Assembly (NCBI GenBank): GCA_000955795.1
Contig: JYOB01000019.1
Coordinates: 56,189 to 104,633 of the forward strand
DNA length: 48,445 nt
Source of the DNA: Burkholderiaceae bacterium 26
GTDB lineage: Bacteria > Pseudomonadota > Gammaproteobacteria > Burkholderiales > Burkholderiaceae
Reading direction: 5' to 3'
Under the pieces are notes generated by a model that ran no database searches, was not told the origin of the DNA, and saw nothing but the letters and a program-made list of their open reading frames with translations. Each line of letters begins with the position of its first letter. The stretch's first letter is position 1. This document shows positions 33,663 to 41,861 of this stretch, piece by piece. A program made the translations under genes and the position numbers.

Positions 33663-34468
33663 CCATGCCGATGATCGACCTGACTGGCAAGACCGCTGTC
33701 GTGACCGGAGGCTCCTCCGGCATCGGCCTGGCCACCGTTGAATTGCTGCTGGAAGCCGGCGCCGCCGTGGCGCTGTGCGGCCGCAATGCCGAACGTCTCG
33801 CACAAGCCGAGCAAGCGCTGCGCAGCCGCTTCCCGAGCGCCAGGCTGTTTGCCGCAACGTGCGACGTGCTCGACGCCGCGCAGACGGCTGCGTTTGCCGA
33901 TGCCGTGGAGCAGGCGCTCGGCCCCGTCGACATGCTGGTCAACAACGCCGGCCAGGGCCGCGTCTCGACGTTCGCCGATACCGACGATGCCGCGTGGACG
34001 CAGGAGCTGCATCTCAAGTTCTTCTCCGTGATTCACCCCACGCGCGCTTTCATGCCGCAACTGGAGCGCTCGGAGCACGGCGCGATCGTCTGCGTGAATT
34101 CGTTGCTGGCGCAGCAGCCCGAGCCGCACATGGTGGCCACCTCGGCCGCGCGTGCGGGTGTGCTTAACCTTGTGCGCTCGATGGCGACTGAATTTGCACC
34201 GAAGGGAGTGCGTGTCAACGGCATCCTGATCGGGCTGGTCGAGTCCGGCCAATGGCGCCGCCGCTTCGAGGCTCGCTCCGAAGAAGATCGCCATCTCGAC
34301 TGGGCCGCTTGGACGCGCCGCCTGGCCGCGCAAAAACATATTCCCCTTGGACGCCTGGGCCTGCCGGAAGACGCAGCCCGCGCCATTCTGTTCCTTGCCT
34401 CGCCGTTGTCTTCGTACACCACGGGCAGCCACATCGATATCTCCGGAGGACACTCCCGTCATGCTTAA
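33659..34468 (+). CDS. SDR-family protein lacking the catalytic Tyr/Lys
   Basis: 269 residues. The cofactor motif TGGSSGIG (residues 16-23) and NNAG are intact and Ser148 is in VCVNSLL, but the position of the YxxxK pair reads T161-S-A-A-R165 in MVATSAARAG. Both catalytic residues are thus changed. It may bind NAD(P) without classical dehydrogenase chemistry, or use other residues. The ATGA overlap with IclR and an 8-bp overlap with the ThDP enzyme show strong coupling. Ends SHIDISGGHSRHA. Confidence 0.88.
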   Translation: MTMPMIDLTGKTAVVTGGSSGIGLATVELLLEAGAAVALCGRNAERLAQAEQALRSRFPSARLFAATCDVLDAAQTAAFADAVEQALGPVDMLVNNAGQGRVSTFADTDDAAWTQELHLKFFSVIHPTRAFMPQLERSEHGAIVCVNSLLAQQPEPHMVATSAARAGVLNLVRSMATEFAPKGVRVNGILIGLVESGQWRRRFEARSEEDRHLDWAAWTRRLAAQKHIPLGRLGLPEDAARAILFLASPLSSYTTGSHIDISGGHSRHA

Positions 34469-36188
34469 TAGACAACAACAGGAACCACAACTGGTCACGG
34501 TGGGCCACGCGATTGCAGCCTTCCTGGAGGCTTGCGAGGTCAAGGCCGCCTTTGGCGTCATCTCGATCCACAACATGCCCATCCTCGATGCAATGGGCGA
34601 GCGCGGCAAGATCCGCTTCATCATGGCGCGCGGTGAAGCCGGCGGCGCCAACATGGCCGATGCCTATGCCCGTACCACGGGCGGTCTGGGCGTATGCCTG
34701 ACCAGCACCGGCACCGCTGCCGGGAATGCGGCGGGCGCCATGGTTGAGGCACTGACCGCTGGCACGCCGTTGCTGCACATCACGGGCCAGATCGAAACGC
34801 CGTACCTGGATCAAAGCCTCGCGTACATCCACGAAGCGCCGGACCAGCTCACGATGCTCAAAGCCGTTTCCAAGGCGGCCTTCCGCGTGCGCAGTGCCGA
34901 CACCGCCATCAGCACGATGAAGCTGGCTGTGCAGACCGCGCTCACGGCCCCGGCCGGCCCGGTGAGCGTGGAGATTCCCATCGATATTCAAGCCGCGCTG
35001 ATCCCGATGCCGGACGATCTGCGCCCGCTGCAGGTGCCACAGCATGTGCCGTCGGCCCACGCGCTGGACGAACTGGCTGAACGCCTGTCGCACGCACGCC
35101 GTCCGATGCTGTGGCTGGGCGGTGGCGCCCGCCACGCTGCGACGCAGGTCAAGCGCTTGATGGATCTGGGCTTTGGCGTGGTTACCAGCACGCAGGGCCG
35201 CGGCATCGTGCCGGAAGATGATCCTCGCTCGCTGGGCGCGTTCAACCTGCACAAGCCGGTCGAAGCGTTCTACCAGACGTGCGACGCAATGGTCGTGGTT
35301 GGCTCGCGCTTGCGCGGCAACGAGACGCTCAAGTACGAACTGAAGCTGCCGCGTCCGCTGTACCGCATTGATGCAGATGCGTCGGCAGAAGGCCGTTGCT
35401 ACGCCAGCGACTATTTCGTGTGCGGCGATTCGGCCCTTGCGCTGGAAGGCTTGGCGGATCGACTGGAAAAGAAGATGCAGACCGATGCGGCATTCGCTGC
35501 CGACCTGCACGCGGCCCATGAGACGGCGGTGCGCGGCCTGATCGATGGCCTCGGACCGTACGCAAAGCTGGTGGATGCGTTGCAAGCCGCAGTTGGCCGC
35601 GAGTTCAATTGGGTGCGCGATGTGACGGTGTCGAACAGCACGTGGGGCAATCGTCAGCTGCGTATTTTTGATTCGCGTGCTGGCGTCCATGCGCTGGGTG
35701 GTGGCATCGGCCAGGGTTTGGCGATGGGCATTGGCGCGGCCATCGGCTCCGCCGCCACCGGATCGGGCAAGACCACGTTCTGTCTGGCCGGTGACGGCGG
35801 CTTCATCCTGAACCTGGGTGAGCTGGCGACCGCCGTGCAGGAGCGCGCCAACCTCGTCATCGTGCTGATGAACGACAAGGGCTACGGCGTCATCAAGAAC
35901 ATCCAGGACGCGCAGTACGGCGGCCGCCGCCACTACGTGGATCTGCACACGCCGGACTACGCGGCACTCGCGCATTCGCTGCAGTTGCGCCACCGCCGCG
36001 TATCGGATCTGGCCGACGTGGGCAGCGCGTTGACCGAAGCCACCAGCGGTGAAGGACCGTTCCTGATGGAGATCGACATGCTCTCCATCGGCAGCTTCAA
36101 GACCATCTTTGCGGGCCCGCCCGTCAATCAGCAGGCCAAGGATGGCCAGGGCGAACGCGCCGCCGAGCGTACGACGGTGGTGGCGTGA
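34461..36188 (+). CDS. Thiamine diphosphate-dependent decarboxylase/lyase
   Basis: 575 residues, three-domain ThDP fold of the acetolactate synthase/benzoylformate decarboxylase type. The cofactor-activating Glu59 is in ARGEAGGANMADAYAR. A central domain follows, then the ThDP motif from AGDGGF to NDKGYG. It has no FAD-type or regulatory features that would make it a biosynthetic acetolactate synthase. It likely decarboxylates a 2-oxo acid or joins a carbonyl fragment from the aromatic pathway, feeding the aldehyde dehydrogenase at 37041. It overlaps the SDR gene by 8 bp. Confidence 0.9.
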   Translation: MLNRQQQEPQLVTVGHAIAAFLEACEVKAAFGVISIHNMPILDAMGERGKIRFIMARGEAGGANMADAYARTTGGLGVCLTSTGTAAGNAAGAMVEALTAGTPLLHITGQIETPYLDQSLAYIHEAPDQLTMLKAVSKAAFRVRSADTAISTMKLAVQTALTAPAGPVSVEIPIDIQAALIPMPDDLRPLQVPQHVPSAHALDELAERLSHARRPMLWLGGGARHAATQVKRLMDLGFGVVTSTQGRGIVPEDDPRSLGAFNLHKPVEAFYQTCDAMVVVGSRLRGNETLKYELKLPRPLYRIDADASAEGRCYASDYFVCGDSALALEGLADRLEKKMQTDAAFAADLHAAHETAVRGLIDGLGPYAKLVDALQAAVGREFNWVRDVTVSNSTWGNRQLRIFDSRAGVHALGGGIGQGLAMGIGAAIGSAATGSGKTTFCLAGDGGFILNLGELATAVQERANLVIVLMNDKGYGVIKNIQDAQYGGRRHYVDLHTPDYAALAHSLQLRHRRVSDLADVGSALTEATSGEGPFLMEIDMLSIGSFKTIFAGPPVNQQAKDGQGERAAERTTVVA

Positions 36189-36220
36189 ACCTGCGATCGA
36201 GCCAATTCAAGGAGCCGGAC

Positions 36221-37024
36221 ATGCTGCATGTATCGATGGTCGGGTGCGGAGCGATCGGGCAGGGCGTTCTGGAATTGCTCAAGAGCGATCCGGATGTCTG
36301 CTTTGACGCCGTGATCGTGCCCGAGCACGCGATGGACAAGGCGCGCGAGGCCATCGCACCGTTCGCGCCGAATGCGCGTGTCACGACGCGTCTGTCGGCC
36401 GACGCGCATCCTGATCTGCTGGTCGAATGCGCTGGCCACGACGCGCTGGAAGAGCATGTGTTGCCGGCGTTGGAGCAGGGCATTGATTGCCTGGTGGTAT
36501 CGGTGGGCGCGCTGTCCGAACCGGGTGTGGCTGAACGGCTGGAGGCAGCGGCACGGCGTGGCAACGCGCAGGTGCAGTTGCTGTCGGGCGCCATTGGCGC
36601 TATCGATGCACTGGCCGCCGCGCGTGTCGGCGGGCTGGATGCCGTGACCTACACCGGCCGCAAGCCGCCGCGCGCCTGGAAGGACACGCCAGCCGAGCAG
36701 CAGTTTGACCTGGATGCGCTGCACGAGCCGACCGTGATCTTCGAAGGCAACGCCCGCGAAGCTGCACGCCTGTTCCCGAAGAATGCCAACGTGGCTGCCA
36801 CGTTGTCGTTGGCGGGCTTGGGGCTGGAGCACACGCACGTCAAGCTGCTGGCCGATCCGACGGTGGACGAGAACATCCATCACGTTGAGGCGCGCGGCGC
36901 CTTTGGCGGCTTCGAGTTGACGATGCGCGGCAAGCCGCTCGCGGCCAATCCCAAGACTTCTGCGCTGACGGTGTTCAGCGTGGTGCGTGCGCTGGGCAAC
37001 CGCGCGCACGCCGTTTCGATTTGA
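36221..37024 (+). CDS. L-aspartate dehydrogenase (NadX-type)
   Basis: 267 residues, the usual length for the family. The N-terminal Rossmann motif is VGCGAIGQGV. Then come DLLVECAGHDALEEHVLPAL, LLSGAIGAIDALAAAR, and the C-terminal NPKTSALTVFSVVRAL block diagnostic for aspartate dehydrogenase. It interconverts L-aspartate with iminoaspartate/oxaloacetate plus ammonia using NAD(P). The start has AAGGAG 5 nt upstream; an earlier GTG is rejected. Presence in an aromatic-catabolic operon is unusual: it may dehydrogenate a pathway amino acid or release ammonia. No nadA or nadC is adjacent. Confidence 0.9.
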   Translation: MLHVSMVGCGAIGQGVLELLKSDPDVCFDAVIVPEHAMDKAREAIAPFAPNARVTTRLSADAHPDLLVECAGHDALEEHVLPALEQGIDCLVVSVGALSEPGVAERLEAAARRGNAQVQLLSGAIGAIDALAAARVGGLDAVTYTGRKPPRAWKDTPAEQQFDLDALHEPTVIFEGNAREAARLFPKNANVAATLSLAGLGLEHTHVKLLADPTVDENIHHVEARGAFGGFELTMRGKPLAANPKTSALTVFSVVRALGNRAHAVSI

Positions 37025-37040
37025 GCGAGGCCATTGCGCC

Positions 37041-38543
37041 ATGACTGTCTCTACCCTTAACGCAACCGCAACGTCCTTGCTGCCCATCTGCATCGCAGGC
37101 GAATGGCGCCTTGGCACTGGTGAGCGCTATGTCACGCGCTACCCCGCTACGGGCGAAGTGGTGGCTGAACTCAACGCTGCCAGCGTCGCCGATGTGGAAG
37201 AGGCTGTGGCCGGTGCCTACCGCGCCTTCCTTTCCAGCGGTTGGGCGCAGCGCAAGCCGCACGAGCGCGCCGTGGTTCTGTACTGCGTAGCCGAGCTGAT
37301 CCGCTCGCGCAGCGAAGCGCTGGCCCAACGCCAGCGCCTGGACAACGGCAAGCCGATCAACGAGACGCGCGCCCTGGTGGCAAGCGCTGCGGCCACGTTC
37401 CAGTTCTTCGGTGCCGCATGCGAGACGCTGGAAGAATCGCTCACGCCTGCGCGTGGTGATTGCCTGACGATGAGCGTGCATGAGCCCATGGGCGTGGTGG
37501 CGGCCATTACGCCGTGGAATTCGCCAATTGCCAGTGAAGCGCAAAAGATGGCGCCCGCGCTGGCCGCAGGCAACGCCGTCGTCGTCAAACCGGCCGAAGT
37601 CACGCCGCTGATGGCGCTGGAACTGGCCGCCATTTGCGAAGAGGCGGGCGTGCCCAAGGGCATGATCAGCGTGCTGCCCGGCAAGGGCTCCGTCATTGGC
37701 GACGCGATCACGAAGCATCCGCTGGTGCGTCGCGTGTCGTTCACGGGCGGCACGAACACCGGCCGCCACATCGCGCACATTGCAGCCGACAGGATGATGC
37801 CGGTGTCGCTCGAACTCGGCGGCAAGTCGCCGACGATGGTGTTTGAGGATGCTGATCTCGACCACGCGGTCAATGGCGTGCTGTACGGCATTTTCAGCTC
37901 GTCGGGCGAGTCGTGCATCGCTGGGTCGCGCTTGTTTGTGGCGCGTTCGCTGTACGAGCCGTTCATGGATCGCCTGGCCGCTGCCGCTGCACGTCTGCGT
38001 GTCGGCAATCCGGCCGATGAATCCACGCAGATGGGCCCGCTGATCACCGATCGCCACCGCGAGACGATTGAGTCGTACGTGGCGATGGGCGTGCAAGAGG
38101 GCGGCCATCTGCGCACGGGCGGGTTGCGCCCGGAGATCTCCGGCTGTGAATCGGGCTACTTCTACACGCCGACCATCATCGAAGGCCTCACCAACAGCGC
38201 ACGCATTTGCCAGGAAGAGATCTTCGGCCCCGTGCTCGTTGCCATGCCGTTCGACGATGAAGACGAACTGATCGAACAAGCCAACGACAGCGTGTACGCG
38301 CTGGCCGCCGGCATCTGGACGCGCGATTACAAGCGCGCGTGGCGGATCGGCCGCGCGGTGCAGGCCGGCAACGTGTGGATCAACACGTACAAGCAGTTCT
38401 CGATTTCGACGCCGTTTGGCGGCTGGCGCGACAGTGGCCTGGGCCGCGAGAAGGGCCGCCTCGGCATCCTGCAGTACATGGAGCAGAAGAGCCTCTACTG
38501 GGGCCTGAACGAACAACCGCTGGCCTGGGCCAACGCCAACTGA
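37041..38543 (+). CDS. Aldehyde dehydrogenase
   Basis: 500 residues, NAD(P)-dependent. ITPWNSPI near residue 154 and VKPAEVTPL bind the cofactor, FTGGTNTGR precedes the catalytic Glu in LELGGKSP, and the nucleophile Cys is in SSGESCIAGSR. The C-terminal EEIFGPVL and FGGWRDSGLGRE blocks are standard. It oxidises an aldehyde to the acid, presumably a product of the ThDP decarboxylase two genes upstream. It starts 16 bp after the aspartate dehydrogenase stop. Confidence 0.93.
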   Translation: MTVSTLNATATSLLPICIAGEWRLGTGERYVTRYPATGEVVAELNAASVADVEEAVAGAYRAFLSSGWAQRKPHERAVVLYCVAELIRSRSEALAQRQRLDNGKPINETRALVASAAATFQFFGAACETLEESLTPARGDCLTMSVHEPMGVVAAITPWNSPIASEAQKMAPALAAGNAVVVKPAEVTPLMALELAAICEEAGVPKGMISVLPGKGSVIGDAITKHPLVRRVSFTGGTNTGRHIAHIAADRMMPVSLELGGKSPTMVFEDADLDHAVNGVLYGIFSSSGESCIAGSRLFVARSLYEPFMDRLAAAAARLRVGNPADESTQMGPLITDRHRETIESYVAMGVQEGGHLRTGGLRPEISGCESGYFYTPTIIEGLTNSARICQEEIFGPVLVAMPFDDEDELIEQANDSVYALAAGIWTRDYKRAWRIGRAVQAGNVWINTYKQFSISTPFGGWRDSGLGREKGRLGILQYMEQKSLYWGLNEQPLAWANAN

Positions 38544-38578
38544 AGCTGAGGCAAACGCCCGGACCACAGGAGATGAAG

Positions 38579-39541
38579 ATGAACACGATTCGAGGCATCG
38601 ACGAAATTGTCTACGGTGCCGACGACCTCGCCGCCTGCAAGCAGTTCTTCCTGGATTGGGGCCTAGCCCTGCAATCGGAAGACGCCGGTGGCCTGCTGTT
38701 CGAAACGCTCAACGGCTGCCGCGTGCGCGTCAAGCGCACCGACGATGCCTCGCTGCCCCCCGCCATGGAAGCCGGCCCGACGCTGCGCGAAGTGATCTGG
38801 GGCGCCGATTCGCAAGCGGTGCTCGATCGCCTGGTCGACAAGCTGGCCGATCAGCCAGGCTACGTCCACGCCGACGGCCGCGTTGGTTGCATTGACCCGA
38901 ACGGCCTGGCAGTGCGCGTGCAGCTGACCACCAAGCGCGATATCGACGTGCAATGCGCTGAGATGAACACCTGGACGGACAAGCCGCGCCGCAATCAACC
39001 CAGCCCGATCTACGAACGTGCCACGCCCATTGAAGTGGGTCACGTGGTGTTCTTCGTGAAGGACGTGGTGGCCACCGAGCGCTTTTACATCGACAAGCTT
39101 GGCTTCGTGCCATCTGACCACTACCCAGGTCGGGGCGCGTTCCTGCGCTGCGAGCCGGAAGGCGGTCACCATGACCTGTTCCTGCTGCAAACGCCGCAGG
39201 CCAAGAGCGGGCTCAACCACGTCGCTTTTACCGTGCGCGACATCCATGAAGTGTTCGGCGGTGGCATGCATATATCGCGCTGTGGATGGGACACGCAACT
39301 GGGCCCGGGGCGACACCCGATTTCGTCGGCGTACTTCTGGTACTTCAAGAACCCCGCCGGCGGCCTGATCGAGTATTACGCCGATGAAGACCAGCTCGAC
39401 GCCGACTGGCAGCCGCGCGATTTCGAACCCGGTCCGACCGTGTTTGCCGAATGGGCCATTGACGGTGGCATTGACGGCAACACACGTCGGCAGAAAAACG
39501 TCGTCGGCCCGGAAGGCAAGTTCCTGACGGAAAAGCGCTGA
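38579..39541 (+). CDS. Two-domain VOC-fold (type I extradiol-like) dioxygenase
   Basis: 320 residues with two vicinal-oxygen-chelate modules. The N-terminal one (about 1-120) lacks metal ligands. The C-terminal one has His155 (VGHVVFFV), His214 (LNHVAFTV) and Glu265 (GLIEYYAD), the 2-His-1-carboxylate set of type I extradiol dioxygenases. It would open a catecholic ring next to the diol. The ATG at 38579 is chosen because AGGAG lies 6 nt before it; the ATG six bases earlier directly abuts that site. It lies between the aldehyde dehydrogenase and the oxygenase reductase genes. Confidence 0.9.
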   Translation: MNTIRGIDEIVYGADDLAACKQFFLDWGLALQSEDAGGLLFETLNGCRVRVKRTDDASLPPAMEAGPTLREVIWGADSQAVLDRLVDKLADQPGYVHADGRVGCIDPNGLAVRVQLTTKRDIDVQCAEMNTWTDKPRRNQPSPIYERATPIEVGHVVFFVKDVVATERFYIDKLGFVPSDHYPGRGAFLRCEPEGGHHDLFLLQTPQAKSGLNHVAFTVRDIHEVFGGGMHISRCGWDTQLGPGRHPISSAYFWYFKNPAGGLIEYYADEDQLDADWQPRDFEPGPTVFAEWAIDGGIDGNTRRQKNVVGPEGKFLTEKR

Positions 39542-39562
39542 AACGTTGCAGAGAGACGTGCT

Positions 39563-40513
39563 ATGAATTCCCCCCTCAACCTGCGCGTGCATGCCATGCG
39601 CTACGAAGCCCAAGGCATCGTGAGCGTGGAGCTGCGCGATGTCGACGGCAAGACCTTGCCCGAGTACGCCCCGGGCGCGCATATCGAACTGCATCTTGGC
39701 AACGGGCTGGTGCGCAGTTATTCGCTGTGCGGTGCGCCGGAGGTGCGTGATCGCTATGTGGTCGGCGTGCTGCTCGACCGCAACAGCCGCGGCGGCTCGC
39801 GCTACGTGCACGAGCAGTTGCGCGTGGGCTCGACGCTCAAGATCGGCGGCCCGCGCAATCACTTCGAGCTGGACGAAACCGCGCCCCGCACGGTGCTGGT
39901 CGCGGGTGGCATTGGAGTGACGCCCATCGTCTGCATGGCGCGCCGTCTGGCCGAGCAAGGCAAGACGTTCTCGATGCTGTACTGCGCGCGCTCGCGTGCC
40001 GAAGCCGCCTTTGCCGAAGAGTTGGCCGCGCATGGCGATGCGGTGCGCTTCCACTTGGATGCGGAAGCAGGCGGCCCGCCCGATCTGAAAGCGCTGCTTG
40101 CAGGACATCCGGCCGACACGCATTTCTATTGCTGCGGCCCCGGGCCGATGCTGCGGGCTTTCGAGGCCGCTTGCGAGGCACTCGGCTACACCAACGTCCA
40201 TATCGAACGCTTTGCGGCAGATCCCGGTGTGGAGTCGGTGCAGGAAGGGGAGTACCAAGTCAAGCTTGCGCGCAACGGTGCTGAGCTGTGCGTACCGGCA
40301 GGCAAGTCGCTGCTCGACGCGCTGCTCGAGATTGGCGTCGAGGTGGAACACAGCTGCAAGGAAGGCGTGTGCGGCTCGTGCGAAACGCGCGTGCTGGAAG
40401 GCGAGCCCGACCACCGTGACAGCGTGCTCTCCAAGAGCGAGCGCGCATCGAACCAAACGATGATGGTTTGCGTATCCGGCTGCAAGGGCAAGCGCCTGGT
40501 GATTGATCTGTAA
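39563..40513 (+). CDS. Rieske oxygenase reductase (VanB/phthalate dioxygenase reductase type)
   Basis: 316 residues. The flavin domain has VRSYSLCGAP, the NAD domain VAGGIGVTPI and CCGPGPM, and a C-terminal plant-type [2Fe-2S] ferredoxin has CKEGVCGSC with a fourth Cys in MMVCVSG. This order (flavin-NAD-ferredoxin) is the FMN-type class IA reductase that serves single-component Rieske oxygenases, so it is the electron donor for the oxygenase at 29513, eleven genes upstream. It is the last gene of the operon, followed by a terminator. Confidence 0.94.
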   Translation: MNSPLNLRVHAMRYEAQGIVSVELRDVDGKTLPEYAPGAHIELHLGNGLVRSYSLCGAPEVRDRYVVGVLLDRNSRGGSRYVHEQLRVGSTLKIGGPRNHFELDETAPRTVLVAGGIGVTPIVCMARRLAEQGKTFSMLYCARSRAEAAFAEELAAHGDAVRFHLDAEAGGPPDLKALLAGHPADTHFYCCGPGPMLRAFEAACEALGYTNVHIERFAADPGVESVQEGEYQVKLARNGAELCVPAGKSLLDALLEIGVEVEHSCKEGVCGSCETRVLEGEPDHRDSVLSKSERASNQTMMVCVSGCKGKRLVIDL

Positions 40514-40528
40514 GCGCAGGATGGTTTA

Positions 40529-40562
40529 GGCGCCGGCCTGACCAGCCGCGCCCTCTTTTTTT
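40529..40562 (+). terminator. Rho-independent terminator ending the aromatic operon
   Basis: GGCGCCGGC pairs with GCCGCGCC (one bulged C) across a 7-nt loop and is followed by CTCTTTTTTT. It divides the 12-gene operon from the porin-MFS unit. Confidence 0.85.
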
Positions 40563-40587
40563 GCGCCGTGTTTTTCTTTTAAACGAC

Positions 40588-40603
40588 GTTTCGCATACGA
40601 AAC
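40588..40603. promoter_or_regulatory. Candidate IclR operator before the porin gene
   Basis: GTTTCGCATACGAAAC has perfect 6-bp arms (GTTTCG/CGAAAC) around 4 bp. It lies after the terminator and about 87 bp before the porin ATG, and shares half-sites with 29085-29100. This links porin-MFS to the same regulator. Confidence 0.55.
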
Positions 40604-40689
40604 AAAACAAGAACCACAACCAGCTCGTCCACCAAGACGGCGATAACAACTGGCGGGGCGGACACCTCGTCCAGTGGAGGAAACAGCAA

Positions 40690-41790
40690 ATGAAGACAAC
40701 CTTGTTCGCCATTGCGGCGATGAGCCTGGCTGGCACGGCGGCGGCCCAGAGCAACGTGACGCTGTACGGCAGCATTGATGAAGGCGTGGCCTACATCAAT
40801 AGCCTGAAGAGCGGCGCCGCCAGCGGCTCGGCCCTGCGCATGGACCCCGGCACCATGCAGCCGGACCGCTTCGGCCTGCGCGGCTCGGAAGATTTGGGCG
40901 GTGGTACGCAGGCCATCTTCCAGCTGGAGTCGGGTTTTCTGGGTGACACCGGCAACAGCGTGGTCGCCGGCAAGCTGTTCAACCGGGCGGCGTGGGTGGG
41001 CCTCACCAACGATCGCCTGGGCAACATCCAGCTCGGCCACCAGGCGGACTTCATGTTCGATTACCTCGGCCGCCTGAGTAACGGCTTCCAGCTCACCAAC
41101 TTCTATCTGTTCCACCCGGGCAACTTCGACAACCTGGCCAACCAGTTCCAGATCGACAACGCTGTGCGCTACGTCTCGCCCATCTTCGGCGGGCTGCAGC
41201 TGGGCGGCATGTACGGCTTTGGCGAGGTGCCGGGTTCGCCGTCGAAGAGCCGCAGCTACAGCCTGGGTGCGTACTACACCAACGGCGGTTTCCGTGCGGC
41301 AGCGGCCTATACCGCATCCAATGACCGCGCGCTGGACATCGCAGGCCGCCTGGGAATCACGAACACGCTGGGCACGACGCTGGTGCCGGGCGTGATGACG
41401 CCGATGAGTTCGGTCAAGTCGTTTGGTACCGGCGCGCTGTATCAGTTCAGCAGCCTGCCGGTCCAGATCAACGTTGTCTACACGCAAACGCGCATCACGC
41501 TGGGCGGCGCCAATGCTCGCGCACAGAACGTCGACCTGGGCACGGCATGGCATTACAGCGCCGCCAACACGCTCAACGTGGGCTATACCTTCAGCAAGTA
41601 CGAGGGGGCGCGTTGGAACCAGTTCAGCCTGGGCAATGTGTATGCGTTCTCCAAGCGCACGCAGGTGTACGTTCAGGGTACCTACCAGCGTGCCGCCGGC
41701 GACGCGAAGTCCGCTGCCATCAACGGCGTCGGTGTGGCGGCGCAGCGCAACCAGCTCGTTGTCAGCACCGGCGTGCATCACTCGTTCTGA
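40690..41790 (+). CDS. Outer-membrane porin, Burkholderia OmpC type
   Basis: 366 residues. Signal peptide MKTTLFAIAAMSLAGTAAAQ, then SNVTLYGSIDEGVAY, the standard start of betaproteobacterial 16-strand trimeric porins. RFGLRGSEDLGGGTQAIFQL and the C-terminal HHSF with terminal Phe (Omp85 signal) confirm this. GGAGGAAA is 6 nt before the ATG. It has its own operator and promoter region downstream of the operon terminator and is followed by the MFS gene, so it probably admits the aromatic substrate through the outer membrane. Confidence 0.94.
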   Translation: MKTTLFAIAAMSLAGTAAAQSNVTLYGSIDEGVAYINSLKSGAASGSALRMDPGTMQPDRFGLRGSEDLGGGTQAIFQLESGFLGDTGNSVVAGKLFNRAAWVGLTNDRLGNIQLGHQADFMFDYLGRLSNGFQLTNFYLFHPGNFDNLANQFQIDNAVRYVSPIFGGLQLGGMYGFGEVPGSPSKSRSYSLGAYYTNGGFRAAAAYTASNDRALDIAGRLGITNTLGTTLVPGVMTPMSSVKSFGTGALYQFSSLPVQINVVYTQTRITLGGANARAQNVDLGTAWHYSAANTLNVGYTFSKYEGARWNQFSLGNVYAFSKRTQVYVQGTYQRAAGDAKSAAINGVGVAAQRNQLVVSTGVHHSF

Positions 41791-41861
41791 CGTCCTGCCC
41801 CCACGCGCGCCGCTGGGCAGCGACCCAGTGGCGCATCAACTTCCTCTGGAAGGAGCTTCAC

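Noticed and set aside
34215-35993. 592-codon minus-strand frame
   Set aside because: Antisense to the SDR and ThDP genes; no recognisable motif.
36975-40456. Two frames of 530 and 597 codons on the minus strand
   Set aside because: Antisense to the aldehyde dehydrogenase, VOC dioxygenase and reductase genes, all of which have clear motifs and ribosome sites.
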